In this document: positions 49,065 to 57,819 of the stretch, piece after piece
Layout of the letters: the number at the start of each line of letters is the position of its first letter
How positions within the stretch are numbered: position 1 is the stretch's first letter
Assembly: GCF_014649335.1 (NCBI RefSeq)
Contig: NZ_BMSV01000002.1
Span: forward strand, 434,001-498,000
DNA length: 64,000 bases
Direction of reading: 5' to 3'
Origin: Streptomyces roseolilacinus
GTDB taxonomy: Bacteria; Actinomycetota; Actinomycetes; Streptomycetales; Streptomycetaceae
Made by a program: the position numbers and the translations under genes
The notes under the pieces: model-generated
What the model saw: the letters and a program-made list of their open reading frames with translations, nothing else
Databases searched by the model: none
Told to the model about the DNA's origin: nothing

Positions 49065-49445
49065 CAGCGATCCTCCATCCGGGCTACGCCGACCGTTCAC
49101 CGGGCTCGGTGACCAGACTCCCGTGGATGGTGCGGCCCGGGGAAGGCGCATATGAGAAACACTTCCCGGCACCGGGCCGCTTCCGGCCGGTCACGCCGCC
49201 GGGCAGCCGTCCCCGGTCTCCCGGGACACCGGGCGGGGATCTCCCCGGCCCCCTCGCCCCTCTCCGGTGCGGTTGCGGGGGCGACAGCGCCCCCGACCCC
49301 CGCCCGTCGCCCGGGGACGGCCGTTCGGCCGGGCTCCCGGGGAGCCTCCCGGGGGGCGACCGCCCCCCGCGCGGCCCGGCCGGTCTCCCCGATCGGCCGG
49401 GCCCTCCCGCCGCGTGCTTCGGCGCGGTGCGGCCGGGTGCCCGGT
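49065..49445. other. Intergenic stretch with hairpins
   Basis: 381 bp with no convincing gene. It holds the promoter of the zinc-ribbon pair at its left end and GC hairpins toward the right. Confidence 0.5.
49350..49369 (-). terminator. Short strong hairpin after the membrane protein gene
   Basis: cggggggcg (49350-49358) and cgccccccg (49361-49369) pair perfectly with a tight 2-base gap, so the innermost pairs must open. It lies ~77 bp beyond the stop of the gene at 49446. Confidence 0.45.
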
Positions 49446-49943
49446 TCACCCGTCGCCGGCCCCCGTGGAGGAGCGCCGGTACCGTGTGACGGCGAGAACG
49501 CCGCCCGCGAGGGCGAGCACGGCGAGGGCCAGGGCGATGCTGACCCAGCCCTCGGTGTCCCAGTACACGTCCTCCAGGCTGATCAGCAGTGCCGCCTCGT
49601 CCAGGACCAGGGCCAGACCCACCCCGTAGGCGAGGCCCATCCACGCGCGCGCCCGCGCGGAGCGCTGGACCAGGCCCGCCACGCCGACGGCCGCGAGCAC
49701 CAGGATGCCCCACACGTAGTGGTGGATGTGCACCCCGCCCGCCTGGACGTCGCCCAGCCCCGCCACGTCGATGTGGATGAGCCAGGTGAGCAGGCGCATC
49801 CCGCCGAAGGCGAGGGCGAACCCCCACCAGGCCAGCACCAGGCCGCGGCGCTCCGGGGAGATGCCCGGCAGGACACGCGCCCAGGGCGAGGGCCGGCCGT
49901 CACGCTCGGGCCGCGTACGGGTGGAGGTCCTCGGCGGTCTCAC
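49446..49943 (-). CDS. Four-TM membrane protein
   Basis: A 165-residue protein from GTG 49943, whose start overlaps the hydrolase stop by four bases (GTGA). Four hydrophobic helices: AWWGFALAFGGMRLLTWLIH, VWGILVLAAVGVAGLV, WMGLAYGVGLALVLDEAALL and VSIALALAVLALAGGVLAV. The loop after helix 1 has a GGVHIHHYVWG histidine cluster, and helix 3 contains D-E, suggesting a metal site within the membrane. I recall such integral-membrane proteins in actinobacteria without a known function. Confidence 0.75.
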   Translation of the reverse strand: MRPPRTSTRTRPERDGRPSPWARVLPGISPERRGLVLAWWGFALAFGGMRLLTWLIHIDVAGLGDVQAGGVHIHHYVWGILVLAAVGVAGLVQRSARARAWMGLAYGVGLALVLDEAALLISLEDVYWDTEGWVSIALALAVLALAGGVLAVTRYRRSSTGAGDG

Positions 49944-50692
49944 CCGCGTCCTCCCGCGGCGAACGCCCTGACCAGCGCGGCCACGGCGTCCGGCGCGCTG
50001 TAGTGGGCCGCGTGCGCGGCGCCCCGGACCTCGGCGACGTGCCCGTCGGCGACCGTGCGCGCCACCTGCCGTACCCAGGAGCCGGAGGCGAGGGGATCGC
50101 CCGCCCCGCGTACGACGAGCGTCGGCGCCCGGACCCGGGCCAGGTTCACCTCGAACGACTCGGCCGCGTCCCGCAGGGCGTGACGGAAGGACGCGGCGAA
50201 GCGCAGGGGACCGGTCAGCAGGTAGTCGGCCGTCGCCATGGCGAGCAGGGAGAGCGGTTCGCGGGGCGCGTCCGCGAGGAGCTGCCCCGCTTGGCGCCAG
50301 CCGGACGCGCCCGGGTCGAGCGCCGGGCCGACCAGCACCGCCCTGCGCACCACACGGGGGTGGCGGGCGGCGAGGGCCGCGATGACCTGGCAGCCGACCG
50401 AGTTGCCCACGAGCAGGCACGGCCCCAGGGAGAGTTGCCGGTGCCAGTGGGCCATCGCGTCGGCGAGCGCCCCCACGTCGGGCATGCGGCGTACGGCGGC
50501 CCGCGACCGCGCGTTGCCCGGCAGGTCCGGGACGAACACGCTCGCCCCGCCCGCCGCCAGCCGCCGTGCGAGCGGCACGAAGTACCGCCCCGAGAGCCCC
50601 AGCCCGTGCACCAGCACCATGGCCGGAACCCCCTCGCGCGGCGAAGGCCCGAAGCGGCGGGTGAAGAGCCCGGCGTGCCTGGTCTGTTCCAT
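49940..50692 (-). CDS. Alpha/beta hydrolase
   Basis: A 250-residue serine hydrolase: oxyanion HGLGLSGR (~28-35), nucleophile GNSVGCQV (~96-103), acid in VVRGAGDPLA and histidine in AAHAAHYSAPDAV. The substrate is unknown. The ATG at 50692 follows a plausible site. It is translationally coupled to the membrane protein encoded immediately downstream, which hints at a lipid or membrane-linked substrate. Confidence 0.88.
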   Translation of the reverse strand: MEQTRHAGLFTRRFGPSPREGVPAMVLVHGLGLSGRYFVPLARRLAAGGASVFVPDLPGNARSRAAVRRMPDVGALADAMAHWHRQLSLGPCLLVGNSVGCQVIAALAARHPRVVRRAVLVGPALDPGASGWRQAGQLLADAPREPLSLLAMATADYLLTGPLRFAASFRHALRDAAESFEVNLARVRAPTLVVRGAGDPLASGSWVRQVARTVADGHVAEVRGAAHAAHYSAPDAVAALVRAFAAGGRG

Positions 50693-50966
50693 GCGTCCAC
50701 TATCGGGCCCGCCGGGGCCGACCGCGGGGAAGCGCCGTGTGTCGGTCCCGGACCCCGTCCGCTCCCGGCCGCCTTCCGGCCGCTTTCCCGGGCCCGCGCC
50801 GCTCCTCGCGCGCCCGTCGCGCGCCGACGCGCCACCCCGCCGACGCGCCGCCCGCCGCCGGTGAGCCGGGCACCGCCGACGGCCGAGCCGGTCGACGCGC
50901 CGGGGCGGCGTCCGGTGGAGCCCCCGCCCCTCCGGGGACGAGGGGCGTTCGCGGTGAGTGTTCCGC

Positions 50967-51263
50967 TCAGGCCGAGGCGTACCGCTGCAGACCCGCCCGC
51001 ACGTCGTCGACGGTCATCACCGGGAACGCCTCGATCGTGGCGTTGAGCCGGGAGAAGAAGGGTTCGGAGATGCTCGGGAGCTGAGAGGGGTCCTCCAGGT
51101 CCATGACGATGAACCCGGTGCGCACCCCCTTGTGCGGGCCGAAGTACGCGGCTTCCGGCCGCAGTCGCTCCATCGCCGACTGCATGAACTGCTCCATCTC
51201 GTTGTCCCTGATCAGCTCGCTGGCCTTCTGCGTGTCCATGTGGATCACCAGCATCATCCTCAT
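50967..51263 (-). CDS. Small hypothetical protein of the DUF3303/YCII-like ferredoxin-fold type
   Basis: A 98-residue soluble protein. It begins MRMMLVIHMDTQKASELI, contains EAAYFGPHKGVRTGFIVMD and ends with an EAFPVMTVDDVRAGLQ helix. The beta-alpha-beta pattern with a VMD strand after the PHKG turn looks like dimeric alpha/beta barrel proteins. The function is unknown to me. A gagg ribosome site lies upstream of the ATG, which stands alone. Confidence 0.7.
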   Translation of the reverse strand: MRMMLVIHMDTQKASELIRDNEMEQFMQSAMERLRPEAAYFGPHKGVRTGFIVMDLEDPSQLPSISEPFFSRLNATIEAFPVMTVDDVRAGLQRYASA

Positions 51264-51505
51264 GAGGGCCTCGTTTCTCTCGGAGGTGGGCCGCTTCAGT
51301 CTGGGAGCGGTGCGACCGGTGTGCACTCGGACCGGGGCGTTCGGGGGAGAGCGCGCGTACGGGGACCCGTCGCCGGTCGGCGTCCGGTCCGGAGCACGCC
51401 CCCGGCCGGCCGCCGTGTCCGGGAGCCGGCCACCCGCATGGTTCCGGACGTCCGGGACCGGCGACACTGGGGCGGGACACGCCGGTTCTGCCCCTGGAGC
51501 TTCCG

Positions 51506-51565
51506 ATGAGCGATCAGCCGTCCCCCGCCGCCGAGACCGCCGCCCAGCGCCGGGCCGTCGCCTGA
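51506..51565 (+). CDS. 19-residue ORF preceding the RelE-like gene
   Basis: The frame MSDQPSPAAETAAQRRAVA has a ggag site upstream, and its TGA overlaps the next ATG (tgatg). It is in the antitoxin position but far too short for a folded antitoxin. It could be a leader peptide for coupled translation, or the leftover N-terminus of an antitoxin. Confidence 0.45.
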   Translation: MSDQPSPAAETAAQRRAVA

Positions 51566-51837
51566 TGACCCCGCGGAACGGCCCCCGCCGCGCCCGCGTC
51601 GCCTTCTCCGACTCCGCGGCCGGGCAGTTGGAGGACATCACCACCGAGGCGGAGATCCACGCCCTGGACCGTGCCCTGGTCGTCATCTCCGTCGACCCGG
51701 GGATCGGCGAGCCGATCCCCGGCGGGGCCACCGGTCCGCAACTGCGCCAGTACACCGACGAAGTCGAGTCCGTGCGGGTCCTGTACTCCGTGACCGCGCT
51801 CAGGACCGTGGTGGTCGTCGCGTACATCGAGGTGTAG
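51565..51837 (+). CDS. RelE/ParE-like protein
   Basis: A 90-residue protein with the RelE-fold order: RVAFSDSAAGQLEDI (helix), DRALVVISVDPGIG, then strands LRQYTDEVESVRVLYSV and RTVVVVAYIEV. RelE toxins cut mRNA at the ribosome; ParE proteins poison gyrase. The usual catalytic Arg/Lys/Tyr set is only partly evident (Tyr and Arg in the LRQY and VRVLY strands). No normal antitoxin gene lies next to it. It is coupled to a 19-residue ORF instead. Confidence 0.7.
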   Translation: MTPRNGPRRARVAFSDSAAGQLEDITTEAEIHALDRALVVISVDPGIGEPIPGGATGPQLRQYTDEVESVRVLYSVTALRTVVVVAYIEV

Positions 51838-51971
51838 CCCGTACCGCCCGTCGCGGCGGCCCGGGTCCCCTCGCCCGTACCGCCGCGCGGGGGCGCCCCC
51901 GACGCCTCCGCCCTCCGGGCGCGGACCGGCAGGGCTCGGGGGACCGGTACGGAGAGGCGCCTCGAAGGAAA

Positions 51972-51994
51972 GTAGTTTCCGATTGGGAAAGTAC
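51972..51994. promoter_or_regulatory. Inverted repeat at the promoter of the membrane/HTH operon
   Basis: GTAGTTTCC (51972-51980) and GGAAAGTAC (51986-51994) form an inverted repeat with one mismatch around 5 bases. The word GGAAAGTA also occurs directly at 51967 and 51986. The element is AT-rich and lies about 40 bp before the start at 52035. It is a good candidate operator for the winged-helix protein encoded two genes later. Confidence 0.6.
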
Positions 51995-52034
51995 ATGCCA
52001 TCATGGAACGCAAGAGGGACGAGAGGGGACGATC

Positions 52035-52511
52035 ATGGCGATCGACGGTTCGGACGCGGCGCTTCCCGCGGTGAAGGCGCTCGCTCTGGCGGAGCGCGCC
52101 CGCGCCGCCGCCGAGGCTCCGCAGCCCACCCCGAAGTGGTACGGCCCGGTCTTCGCGCTGGCGTTCTCGGTCTACGGGATCGCGGTCGGCCAGGCCCTGG
52201 GAGCGGGATGGTCCTGGCTCGTCGGCGTCTTCGCGGGAGTCTTCGCGGCGTTCAGCGGGGGTGCCGCGGCGATCGCCGTGCGAAGCGGCGGCGTGGCCAG
52301 GCGCTGGGCGCCGGGACTCGGCCCCCACGTCCTGTCGGCGGTCCTGCAGGTCCTGGCCGCGGGCGCGTCGGCGGCCGGCGCGGCGTGGGCGGCCGGCGGT
52401 GACGTGCGGTGGGTGGCGGGCGCCGCGGGGACGGCGGCGGGCGCGGCGTTCTGGCGGGCGTGCGGCATGCTGGACGCCCGCGTCCGCCGCGGGCGGGAGG
52501 GCGCCGCGTGA
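52035..52511 (+). CDS. Four-TM membrane protein
   Basis: A 158-residue protein with a helical Ala-rich N-terminus (~1-35) then hydrophobic segments at about 40-60, 62-82, 95-118 and 122-140. Ala/Gly-rich; no known family is visible. A gaggggacg site precedes the ATG. The stop overlaps the start of the HTH gene (GTGA), so the pair is one unit. Similar membrane/HTH pairs are common in Streptomyces, and the regulator probably controls the pair. Confidence 0.75.
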   Translation: MAIDGSDAALPAVKALALAERARAAAEAPQPTPKWYGPVFALAFSVYGIAVGQALGAGWSWLVGVFAGVFAAFSGGAAAIAVRSGGVARRWAPGLGPHVLSAVLQVLAAGASAAGAAWAAGGDVRWVAGAAGTAAGAAFWRACGMLDARVRRGREGAA

Positions 52512-52816
52512 CCGCGCTGGAGCCGCTCCTCCAGCACCCGACGCGCCTGACGGTGCTGGCCTTCCTGAGCGGCTGCACCGAGGCCGAGTTCTCCGCCGTG
52601 CGCGACTACTGCCAGGTGTCGGACTCGGTGCTCAGCAAGACCGCGGGCGTTCTGGAGGAAGCCGGCTACGTCACCGTGAGGAAGGGGTACGTGGGCAAAC
52701 GCCCCAAGACCTGGTTGGCGGCCACCCGCGCGGGCAACAAGGCCCTGGCCGGCCACCTTGCGTCGCTGCAGGCGATCGTCGCGGCCGCGGAGGCCGCCGG
52801 CGCGGCCCACGGGTAG
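52508..52816 (+). CDS. Winged-helix transcriptional regulator (HTH_34 type)
   Basis: A 102-residue protein, all winged helix: LLQHPTRLTVLAFLSGC, then EFSAVRDYCQVSDSVLSK, then LEEAGYVTVRKGYVGKRP (wing) and a C-terminal dimer helix. The GTG at 52508 overlaps the membrane-protein stop. Likely an autoregulatory repressor acting at the inverted repeat at 51972. Confidence 0.85.
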   Translation: MTALEPLLQHPTRLTVLAFLSGCTEAEFSAVRDYCQVSDSVLSKTAGVLEEAGYVTVRKGYVGKRPKTWLAATRAGNKALAGHLASLQAIVAAAEAAGAAHG

Positions 52817-52986
52817 CCCCGCGCCCGGACGGCGGCCGCTGCCCGTGTCCCGGGCGTCCGGGGGCCGGAGGAGTGGGAACGTGGGCACGCCGCACCCGAA
52901 GGGAGCTCAGCACGGCCACCGAGCGTTGCACCCTGGAACGGAGCGTTTCGCGTACGCGCACCACACGCCCATGCGAGGAGGACCCC

Positions 52987-53718
52987 ATGAACGCCGCCGA
53001 AGAAGGACGGCAGCAGCTGGACGCGGTCAGCGTCCTCAACGCGAAGAGAACGCTCCTCCAACTCCTCGCCCGGGCGGGGGTCTCCTCCGGCGAGGCGGAG
53101 GAGCTGATCGGGCTCGTCGAGGCGGGCGCCCTCGCCCTCGCGCACCGGGAGGTCGGCGCGGGCGGGCGGAGCGCTCCGGGGGAGAAGGGCGAGCCCTACG
53201 AGTCCGGTTGGCTCGACGGCGCCCAGGCCGTCACCGACGAGCTCGGCGGCCTCGCCGAACGGGCGTTGCGGCACGCCGTCGCCTCCGGTCCGTCGTCCAC
53301 CCCCGAGGACGCGCGTCCCCAGGTCAGGAGGATGGAGGTGGAGCGGGCGAAGGTGGCGGTCATGCCCCTCTACCTCTCGTTCACCGACGTCTCCGACCTG
53401 GATCCCGAGGTCTCCGAGCAGGTGCTCACCGCCGTGCTCGGCACCATGAACTCCCGGCAGCGGGCCGGCTACGCGGGACGGCTGGCGGAGTTCGCCTCGA
53501 CCCGCCGCGGACGCCTGGAGCGCCTGTACGCGCAGTACGGGCCCGGCAGCGCCATCGCGATCCACGGCCGCTACTCGCTCATCCACTCCCCGACCAGCGT
53601 CGCCGTACTGGAACGGCTCGCCGCGGCGCCGACGGCGCTGCGGGAGGAGTGGGACGCCGCCGAACTGCCTCCCGCATGGCTGGAGGGGCTGACGACGGCC
53701 TGGGGTTCACCGGTCTGA
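52987..53718 (+). CDS. Hypothetical protein, about 243 residues
   Basis: A soluble, acidic/helical protein that I do not recognise. The N-terminal ~60 residues look like a small helical domain (RTLLQLLARAGVSSGEAEELI). A disordered linker (~55-75) follows. The C-terminal half has regular segments (PLYLSFTDVSDLDPEVSEQ, AVLGTMNSRQRAGYAGRL, YAQYGPGSAIAIHGRYS). A gaggagg ribosome site precedes the ATG. It follows the HTH gene by 170 bp, perhaps under its own promoter. Confidence 0.65.
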   Translation: MNAAEEGRQQLDAVSVLNAKRTLLQLLARAGVSSGEAEELIGLVEAGALALAHREVGAGGRSAPGEKGEPYESGWLDGAQAVTDELGGLAERALRHAVASGPSSTPEDARPQVRRMEVERAKVAVMPLYLSFTDVSDLDPEVSEQVLTAVLGTMNSRQRAGYAGRLAEFASTRRGRLERLYAQYGPGSAIAIHGRYSLIHSPTSVAVLERLAAAPTALREEWDAAELPPAWLEGLTTAWGSPV

Positions 53719-53856
53719 CCGGCGGCGGTCCGCGCGGCGTGCCCCCACCGCCGGCGCGCGGGCCTCCCGCCACGGCCGCCGGCGCCCCGGGGCGCGGGGG
53801 AGAGCGGCACCGGCACGGGGCCGGCCCCGATCGGGCGGGGACGAGACCGGCCCCGA

Positions 53857-54294
53857 TCAGGCGGGGACGGCGGAGTGCGCGGGGGGAGCCGGTTCGTCAG
53901 GGGCGGTCCCGAGCCGGCCGCGGAGGGCGTCGGCGAACTCCTCGGCGCGCGCCAGCTGGATCCGCAGCTCCTCGATCTTCCGCACGGCGGACCGCTCGTA
54001 ACGGCGCACCCGCTCCAGGAGCGCCTCCCGCTCCTCGCCGCCGGGCCGCTCGTCGGCGTCGAGGCGGTCGATGGCCTCCAGGAGGTCGCGCATCTCGTCC
54101 AGGGTGAACCCGAGCGGCTTCATGCGGCGGATGACCATGAGGCGCGCGACGTCGGTCTCGGTGTACAGGCGGAAGCCGCCCTGGGAGCGCGCGGAGGGCA
54201 TGACCAGCCCGGTCTCCTCGTAGTGCCGGATCGTGCGCAGGGACAGCCCGGTTCGCGCGGCGACCTCGCCGATCTGCATGTGCTCGCTGTCCAC
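53857..54294 (-). CDS. MerR-family regulator
   Basis: A 145-residue protein: MerR winged helix (MQIGEVAARTGLSLRTIRHY, EETGLVMPSARSQGGFRLY), a LMVIRRMKPLGFTLDEMRDLL helix and a coiled-coil C-terminus. There is no cysteine-based metal site. It faces the SulP transporter gene. A 24-bp near-perfect palindrome lies between them, 53 bp from this start. It should bind there and distort the promoter, as MerR proteins do. ATG 54279 is an alternative start. Confidence 0.9.
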   Translation of the reverse strand: MDSEHMQIGEVAARTGLSLRTIRHYEETGLVMPSARSQGGFRLYTETDVARLMVIRRMKPLGFTLDEMRDLLEAIDRLDADERPGGEEREALLERVRRYERSAVRKIEELRIQLARAEEFADALRGRLGTAPDEPAPPAHSAVPA

Positions 54295-54346
54295 GCCCGT
54301 GGCCCCCGGCCTTCCTCGTCCTGGCGGCCGGCGTCGGCCGTCCGAT

Positions 54347-54370
54347 CTCTACTCTAACGTTAGGGTAGAG
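54347..54370. promoter_or_regulatory. 24-bp palindrome, likely MerR operator
   Basis: CTCTACTCTAAC (54347-54358) and GTTAGGGTAGAG (54359-54370) are reverse complements except for one position. It is AT-rich against a GC-rich background and sits in the MerR-SulP divergent promoter. Confidence 0.85.
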
Positions 54371-54720
54371 TTGCTGGTGTGGGGAGCCGAGCAGACCGTT
54401 CGGCTCCCGATCCATGAGGGACGGGCGCCGAAGCCCGTCCGCCTCCGGCCGGGACCGACGACGCCCCCGGCGCGCCCCCGGTTCCGCAGGAGAGAAGCGT
54501 GCGCGAGTCCATGACGCCCCGCACCGTCGCCTGCCCGCCGTAGAGGCCCCGCCGCTGACACGGCCCTTCCGGCCGCGCCCGTGCGCCCGGTCGTGCCGCT
54601 CCCGAAGACCTCCGGCCCCTTCGGGCCCGCCCGCGGAACGCCGACCGGGCCTTCCGCGCCCTCCCCGCACGCCCCGCCCGCCGTTCGGGGTGCGCCCGAG
54701 CACGACAGGTACGCATCCTC
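54371..54720. promoter_or_regulatory. Long leader before the SulP gene
   Basis: 350 bp, GC-rich, with no convincing gene. It presumably contains a long untranslated leader. Several short GC inverted repeats occur but none matches a riboswitch I know. Confidence 0.4.
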
Positions 54721-56226
54721 TTGTCTTCTGCTGCTGTGACTCCCGCCGCGCGGCTGCGCGGTCTCAAGCCGGACTGGCTGGCCGACCCCAAGGTCTGGCG
54801 CACCGAGGTGCTGGCCGGCCTGGTCGTGGCCCTCGCGCTGATCCCCGAGGCGATCTCGTTCTCGATCATCGCCGGCGTCGACCCGGCGACCGGCCTGTTC
54901 GCCTCCTTCACCATGGCCGTCGTCATCTCGGTCGTCGGCGGGCGCCGCGCGATGATCTCCGCCGCGACCGGCGCCGTCGCCCTCGTGATCGCGCCCCTGA
55001 ACCGTGAGCACGGTCTGGGGCACCTGGTCGCCGCCGTCATCCTGGCCGGCGTCTTCCAGGTGGCCCTGGGCGTGCTGGGGGTGGCGAGGCTGATGCGGTT
55101 CATCCCGCGTTCGGTGATGGTCGGCTTCGTCAACGCCCTCGCCATCCTGATCTTCATGGCCCAGATCCCCGAGATGACCGACGTGCCGTGGGCCGTGTAC
55201 CCGCTGATCGTCGGCGGCCTGGCCCTCATGGCGTTCTTCCCGAGGATCACCACCGTCGTACCGGCCCCGCTCGTCTCCATCGTCATCCTGACCGCCGTCA
55301 CGATCGGCGCCGCCATCGCGGTCCCGACCGTGGGCGACAAGGGAGCCCTGCCGTCCTCGCTGCCCGTGCCGGGGCTGCCGGACGTGCCCTTCACCCCGGA
55401 GACCCTGACCACCATCGCCCCGTACGCCTTCGCCATGGCGCTGGTCGGCCTGATGGAGTCGCTGATGACCGCGAAGCTGGTCGACGACATCACCGACTCC
55501 CACTCCTCCAAGACCCGCGAGTCGATCGGCCAGGGCATCGCCAACATCGTCACCGGCTTCTTCGGCGGCATGGGCGGCTGCGCCATGATCGGCCAGACCA
55601 TGATCAACGTGAAGGTCTCCGGCGCCCGCACCCGCCTGTCCACCTTCCTCGCCGGCGCCTTCCTCATGGTGCTGTGCGTCGTCTTCGGCCCGGTCGTCTC
55701 CGACATCCCCATGGCGGCCCTCGTCGCCGTCATGGTCATGGTGTCGTTCGCGACCTTCGACTGGCACTCCGTCGCACCCAGGACCCTCAAGCGGATGCCC
55801 CTCGGGGAGATCACCGTCATGGTGATCACCGTCGTCTGCGTGGTCGTCACCCACAACCTCGCCATCGGCGTCGTCGCCGGTTCGATCACCGCCATGGTCG
55901 TCTTCGCCCAGCGCGTCGCCCACCTCGCCGAGGTCACCGCCGTCACCGACCCCGACGGCACCGCGGTCGTCTACCGGGTCACCGGCGAGCTGTTCTTCGC
56001 GTCCTCCGACGACCTCGTCAGCCGGTTCGACTACGCGGGTGATCCGGAGAAGGTCGTCATCGACCTGTCCGCCGCCCACGTCTGGGACGCCTCCTCCGTC
56101 GCCGCCCTCGACGCCGTCGAGACCAAGTACCGCCGGCGCGGCAAGACCGTCGAGATCACCGGCCTCAACGACCCCAGCGCCGACCTCCACGGCAAGCTCA
56201 CCGGCGAACTCGCGGCCGGGCACTAG
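54721..56226 (+). CDS. SulP-family inorganic anion transporter
   Basis: A 501-residue protein: about 10-12 membrane segments (starting LAGLVVALALIPEAISFSIIAGVDP, the SulP signature region, broken after IPEAISFS) followed by a STAS domain (~400-501; VYRVTGELFFASSDDL, KVVIDLSAAHVWDASSVAALD). SulP proteins carry sulfate, bicarbonate or other anions. The STAS domain regulates transport. The TTG at 54721 is the earliest start; GTG 54736 is equally good. Expression is probably controlled by the MerR regulator facing it. Confidence 0.9.
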   Translation: MSSAAVTPAARLRGLKPDWLADPKVWRTEVLAGLVVALALIPEAISFSIIAGVDPATGLFASFTMAVVISVVGGRRAMISAATGAVALVIAPLNREHGLGHLVAAVILAGVFQVALGVLGVARLMRFIPRSVMVGFVNALAILIFMAQIPEMTDVPWAVYPLIVGGLALMAFFPRITTVVPAPLVSIVILTAVTIGAAIAVPTVGDKGALPSSLPVPGLPDVPFTPETLTTIAPYAFAMALVGLMESLMTAKLVDDITDSHSSKTRESIGQGIANIVTGFFGGMGGCAMIGQTMINVKVSGARTRLSTFLAGAFLMVLCVVFGPVVSDIPMAALVAVMVMVSFATFDWHSVAPRTLKRMPLGEITVMVITVVCVVVTHNLAIGVVAGSITAMVVFAQRVAHLAEVTAVTDPDGTAVVYRVTGELFFASSDDLVSRFDYAGDPEKVVIDLSAAHVWDASSVAALDAVETKYRRRGKTVEITGLNDPSADLHGKLTGELAAGH

Positions 56227-56340
56227 ATCCGTCCCGACCGCCCGACGGCCGCCCCCGCGCGCTTCCGGGGGCGGCCGTCGGCCGTTGCGGGGACCTGCCC
56301 CGCGCCACCGGACCGCGCGTGCCGTCACGGACGCCCGACG

Positions 56341-57819
56341 TCAGTCCTTGTGCTTCTTCGGCGGCTTCGCCTTGCCCGGCGGCAGCCCGTCCTTGTCGCG
56401 CCCCTGACTCCGTACGCCCTGGTCGTCCTGGTCGTCCTGGCCACCCTCGTCGCTTCGGACGCTTTGGTCGCTTCGGCCGCGCGGAGGGTCGTACTGCGCC
56501 GGGGAGGCGGGGGAGGCGGGGGCCGGACGCTCGACGGCGGCCGAACGGGCCTGCCGGGCCGACTCGGTGGTGGCCGAGGGCACCGTCCGCGGGGCGGGGT
56601 CGGGGGCGGGAGCGGCAGGCGAGGGGGAAGGGGAGGGGGAAGGGCCGGGGCGGTCCGCCGGGGGAGAGGCCGGTTCCACCGCAGTCTGGCGCGGCGGCCG
56701 GGAGGCCCTGTCCTCGCCGTCGGTGGCCAGGCCGCCGATCGAACCGGTCAGCGTCGCCGAGAGGACCGCCAGCGCCGCGCCGACCGTCAGCACGGCGCGC
56801 TCGGTACGCAGAGGGGAACGCGGCGGGGGAACGGGCCGGGAGGCGGTGGGCCCTTCGTCCGGCCGTGCCCCGGCCGCCGGGCCGGCACCGCCGGTCCGGG
56901 CAGCCGCCGGCGCCGAGCGCAGCGTGTCCCCTTCCGCCTCCTTCCCGCTCCCCACGGCCCCGTTCCCGTACCGGGACGGGACGCGGGCCGCGTCCTGCGC
57001 CGCGAGGGCCAGCGCCCGCGAGCAGTCGGAGGCGCTCGGACGGTTGTCCTCGTCCGACGCCGTCATGGCCGCCAGCAGCCCGCCGAGGTCACCGGGCAGG
57101 TGCGAGGGGATGACCGGGGGCCGGTGCAGCCGCGCGATGGCGGCCTCCAAGGGGGCGCCCAGGTACTCTACTTCGCCCTTCAGGCACTCCAGGAGCACCA
57201 GGCCCAGACCGTAGACGTCCGCGGCCGGGCCGGCCCCCCGGCCCAGCACCTGCTCGGGCGCCACGTACGCCGCGGTTCCCACCAGCGCGCCGGCGGCCGT
57301 GTGGGTGGTGGAGTCGAGCAGCCGGGAGATGCCGAAGTCGGTCAGGTACGGGGTGCCCGCCCCGTCCAGGAGGATGTTCGAGGGCTTGACGTCGCGGTGC
57401 ACGACGTGGGCCGCGTGCACGTGTGCCAGCGCCGAGGCCAGCGCGGCCCCTATGCGGCAGACCTCGGCGGGATCCAGGGGCCCCGCGGCGACACGCCGGC
57501 GCAGCGTCGTTCCCTCGACGAGCTGCATCACCAGATAGGGCCGCCCGTCCTCCTGGCCCGAGTCGTACACGGTCACCAGACCGGGGTGCTGGAGCTGGGC
57601 CAGCAGACGCCCCTCGTCACCGAAGCGCTCCTCCGGCTGGTCGTCGCCGTCGGGACGGAAGACCTTGATCGCCACCGGCCGCCGCAGCCGCAGGTCCAAC
57701 GCCTTGTACACCTCGGCCGTGCCCCCGCGCCCCAACAGGTCGTCAAGGCGGTAGCGGCCGGCGACCACGTGGGTCGTGAGCCGCCAGTCCGGTTGGGCCA
57801 ACCACGGGCGGACCTTCAT
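56341..57819 (-). CDS. Membrane-anchored Ser/Thr protein kinase (PknB-like)
   Basis: A 492-residue protein. Kinase domain ~18-275: LLGRGGTAEVYKA, AIKVF lysine, HRDVKPSNILL, DFGISRL and APEQVLG. A disordered Ala/Pro-rich linker, one membrane helix (~345-365; VLTVGAALAVLSATL), then an extracellular Pro/Ser tail with Asp/Gln and Lys-rich end. There is no PASTA domain, so it does not look like a muropeptide sensor. ATG 57819 has a gggag site 5 bases upstream. Substrates are unknown; it stands alone. Confidence 0.92.
   Translation of the reverse strand: MKVRPWLAQPDWRLTTHVVAGRYRLDDLLGRGGTAEVYKALDLRLRRPVAIKVFRPDGDDQPEERFGDEGRLLAQLQHPGLVTVYDSGQEDGRPYLVMQLVEGTTLRRRVAAGPLDPAEVCRIGAALASALAHVHAAHVVHRDVKPSNILLDGAGTPYLTDFGISRLLDSTTHTAAGALVGTAAYVAPEQVLGRGAGPAADVYGLGLVLLECLKGEVEYLGAPLEAAIARLHRPPVIPSHLPGDLGGLLAAMTASDEDNRPSASDCSRALALAAQDAARVPSRYGNGAVGSGKEAEGDTLRSAPAAARTGGAGPAAGARPDEGPTASRPVPPPRSPLRTERAVLTVGAALAVLSATLTGSIGGLATDGEDRASRPPRQTAVEPASPPADRPGPSPSPSPSPAAPAPDPAPRTVPSATTESARQARSAAVERPAPASPASPAQYDPPRGRSDQSVRSDEGGQDDQDDQGVRSQGRDKDGLPPGKAKPPKKHKD

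Noticed and set aside
54371..54720. Riboswitch in the SulP leader
   Set aside because: Long leader with GC inverted repeats, but none matches a class I can recognise.
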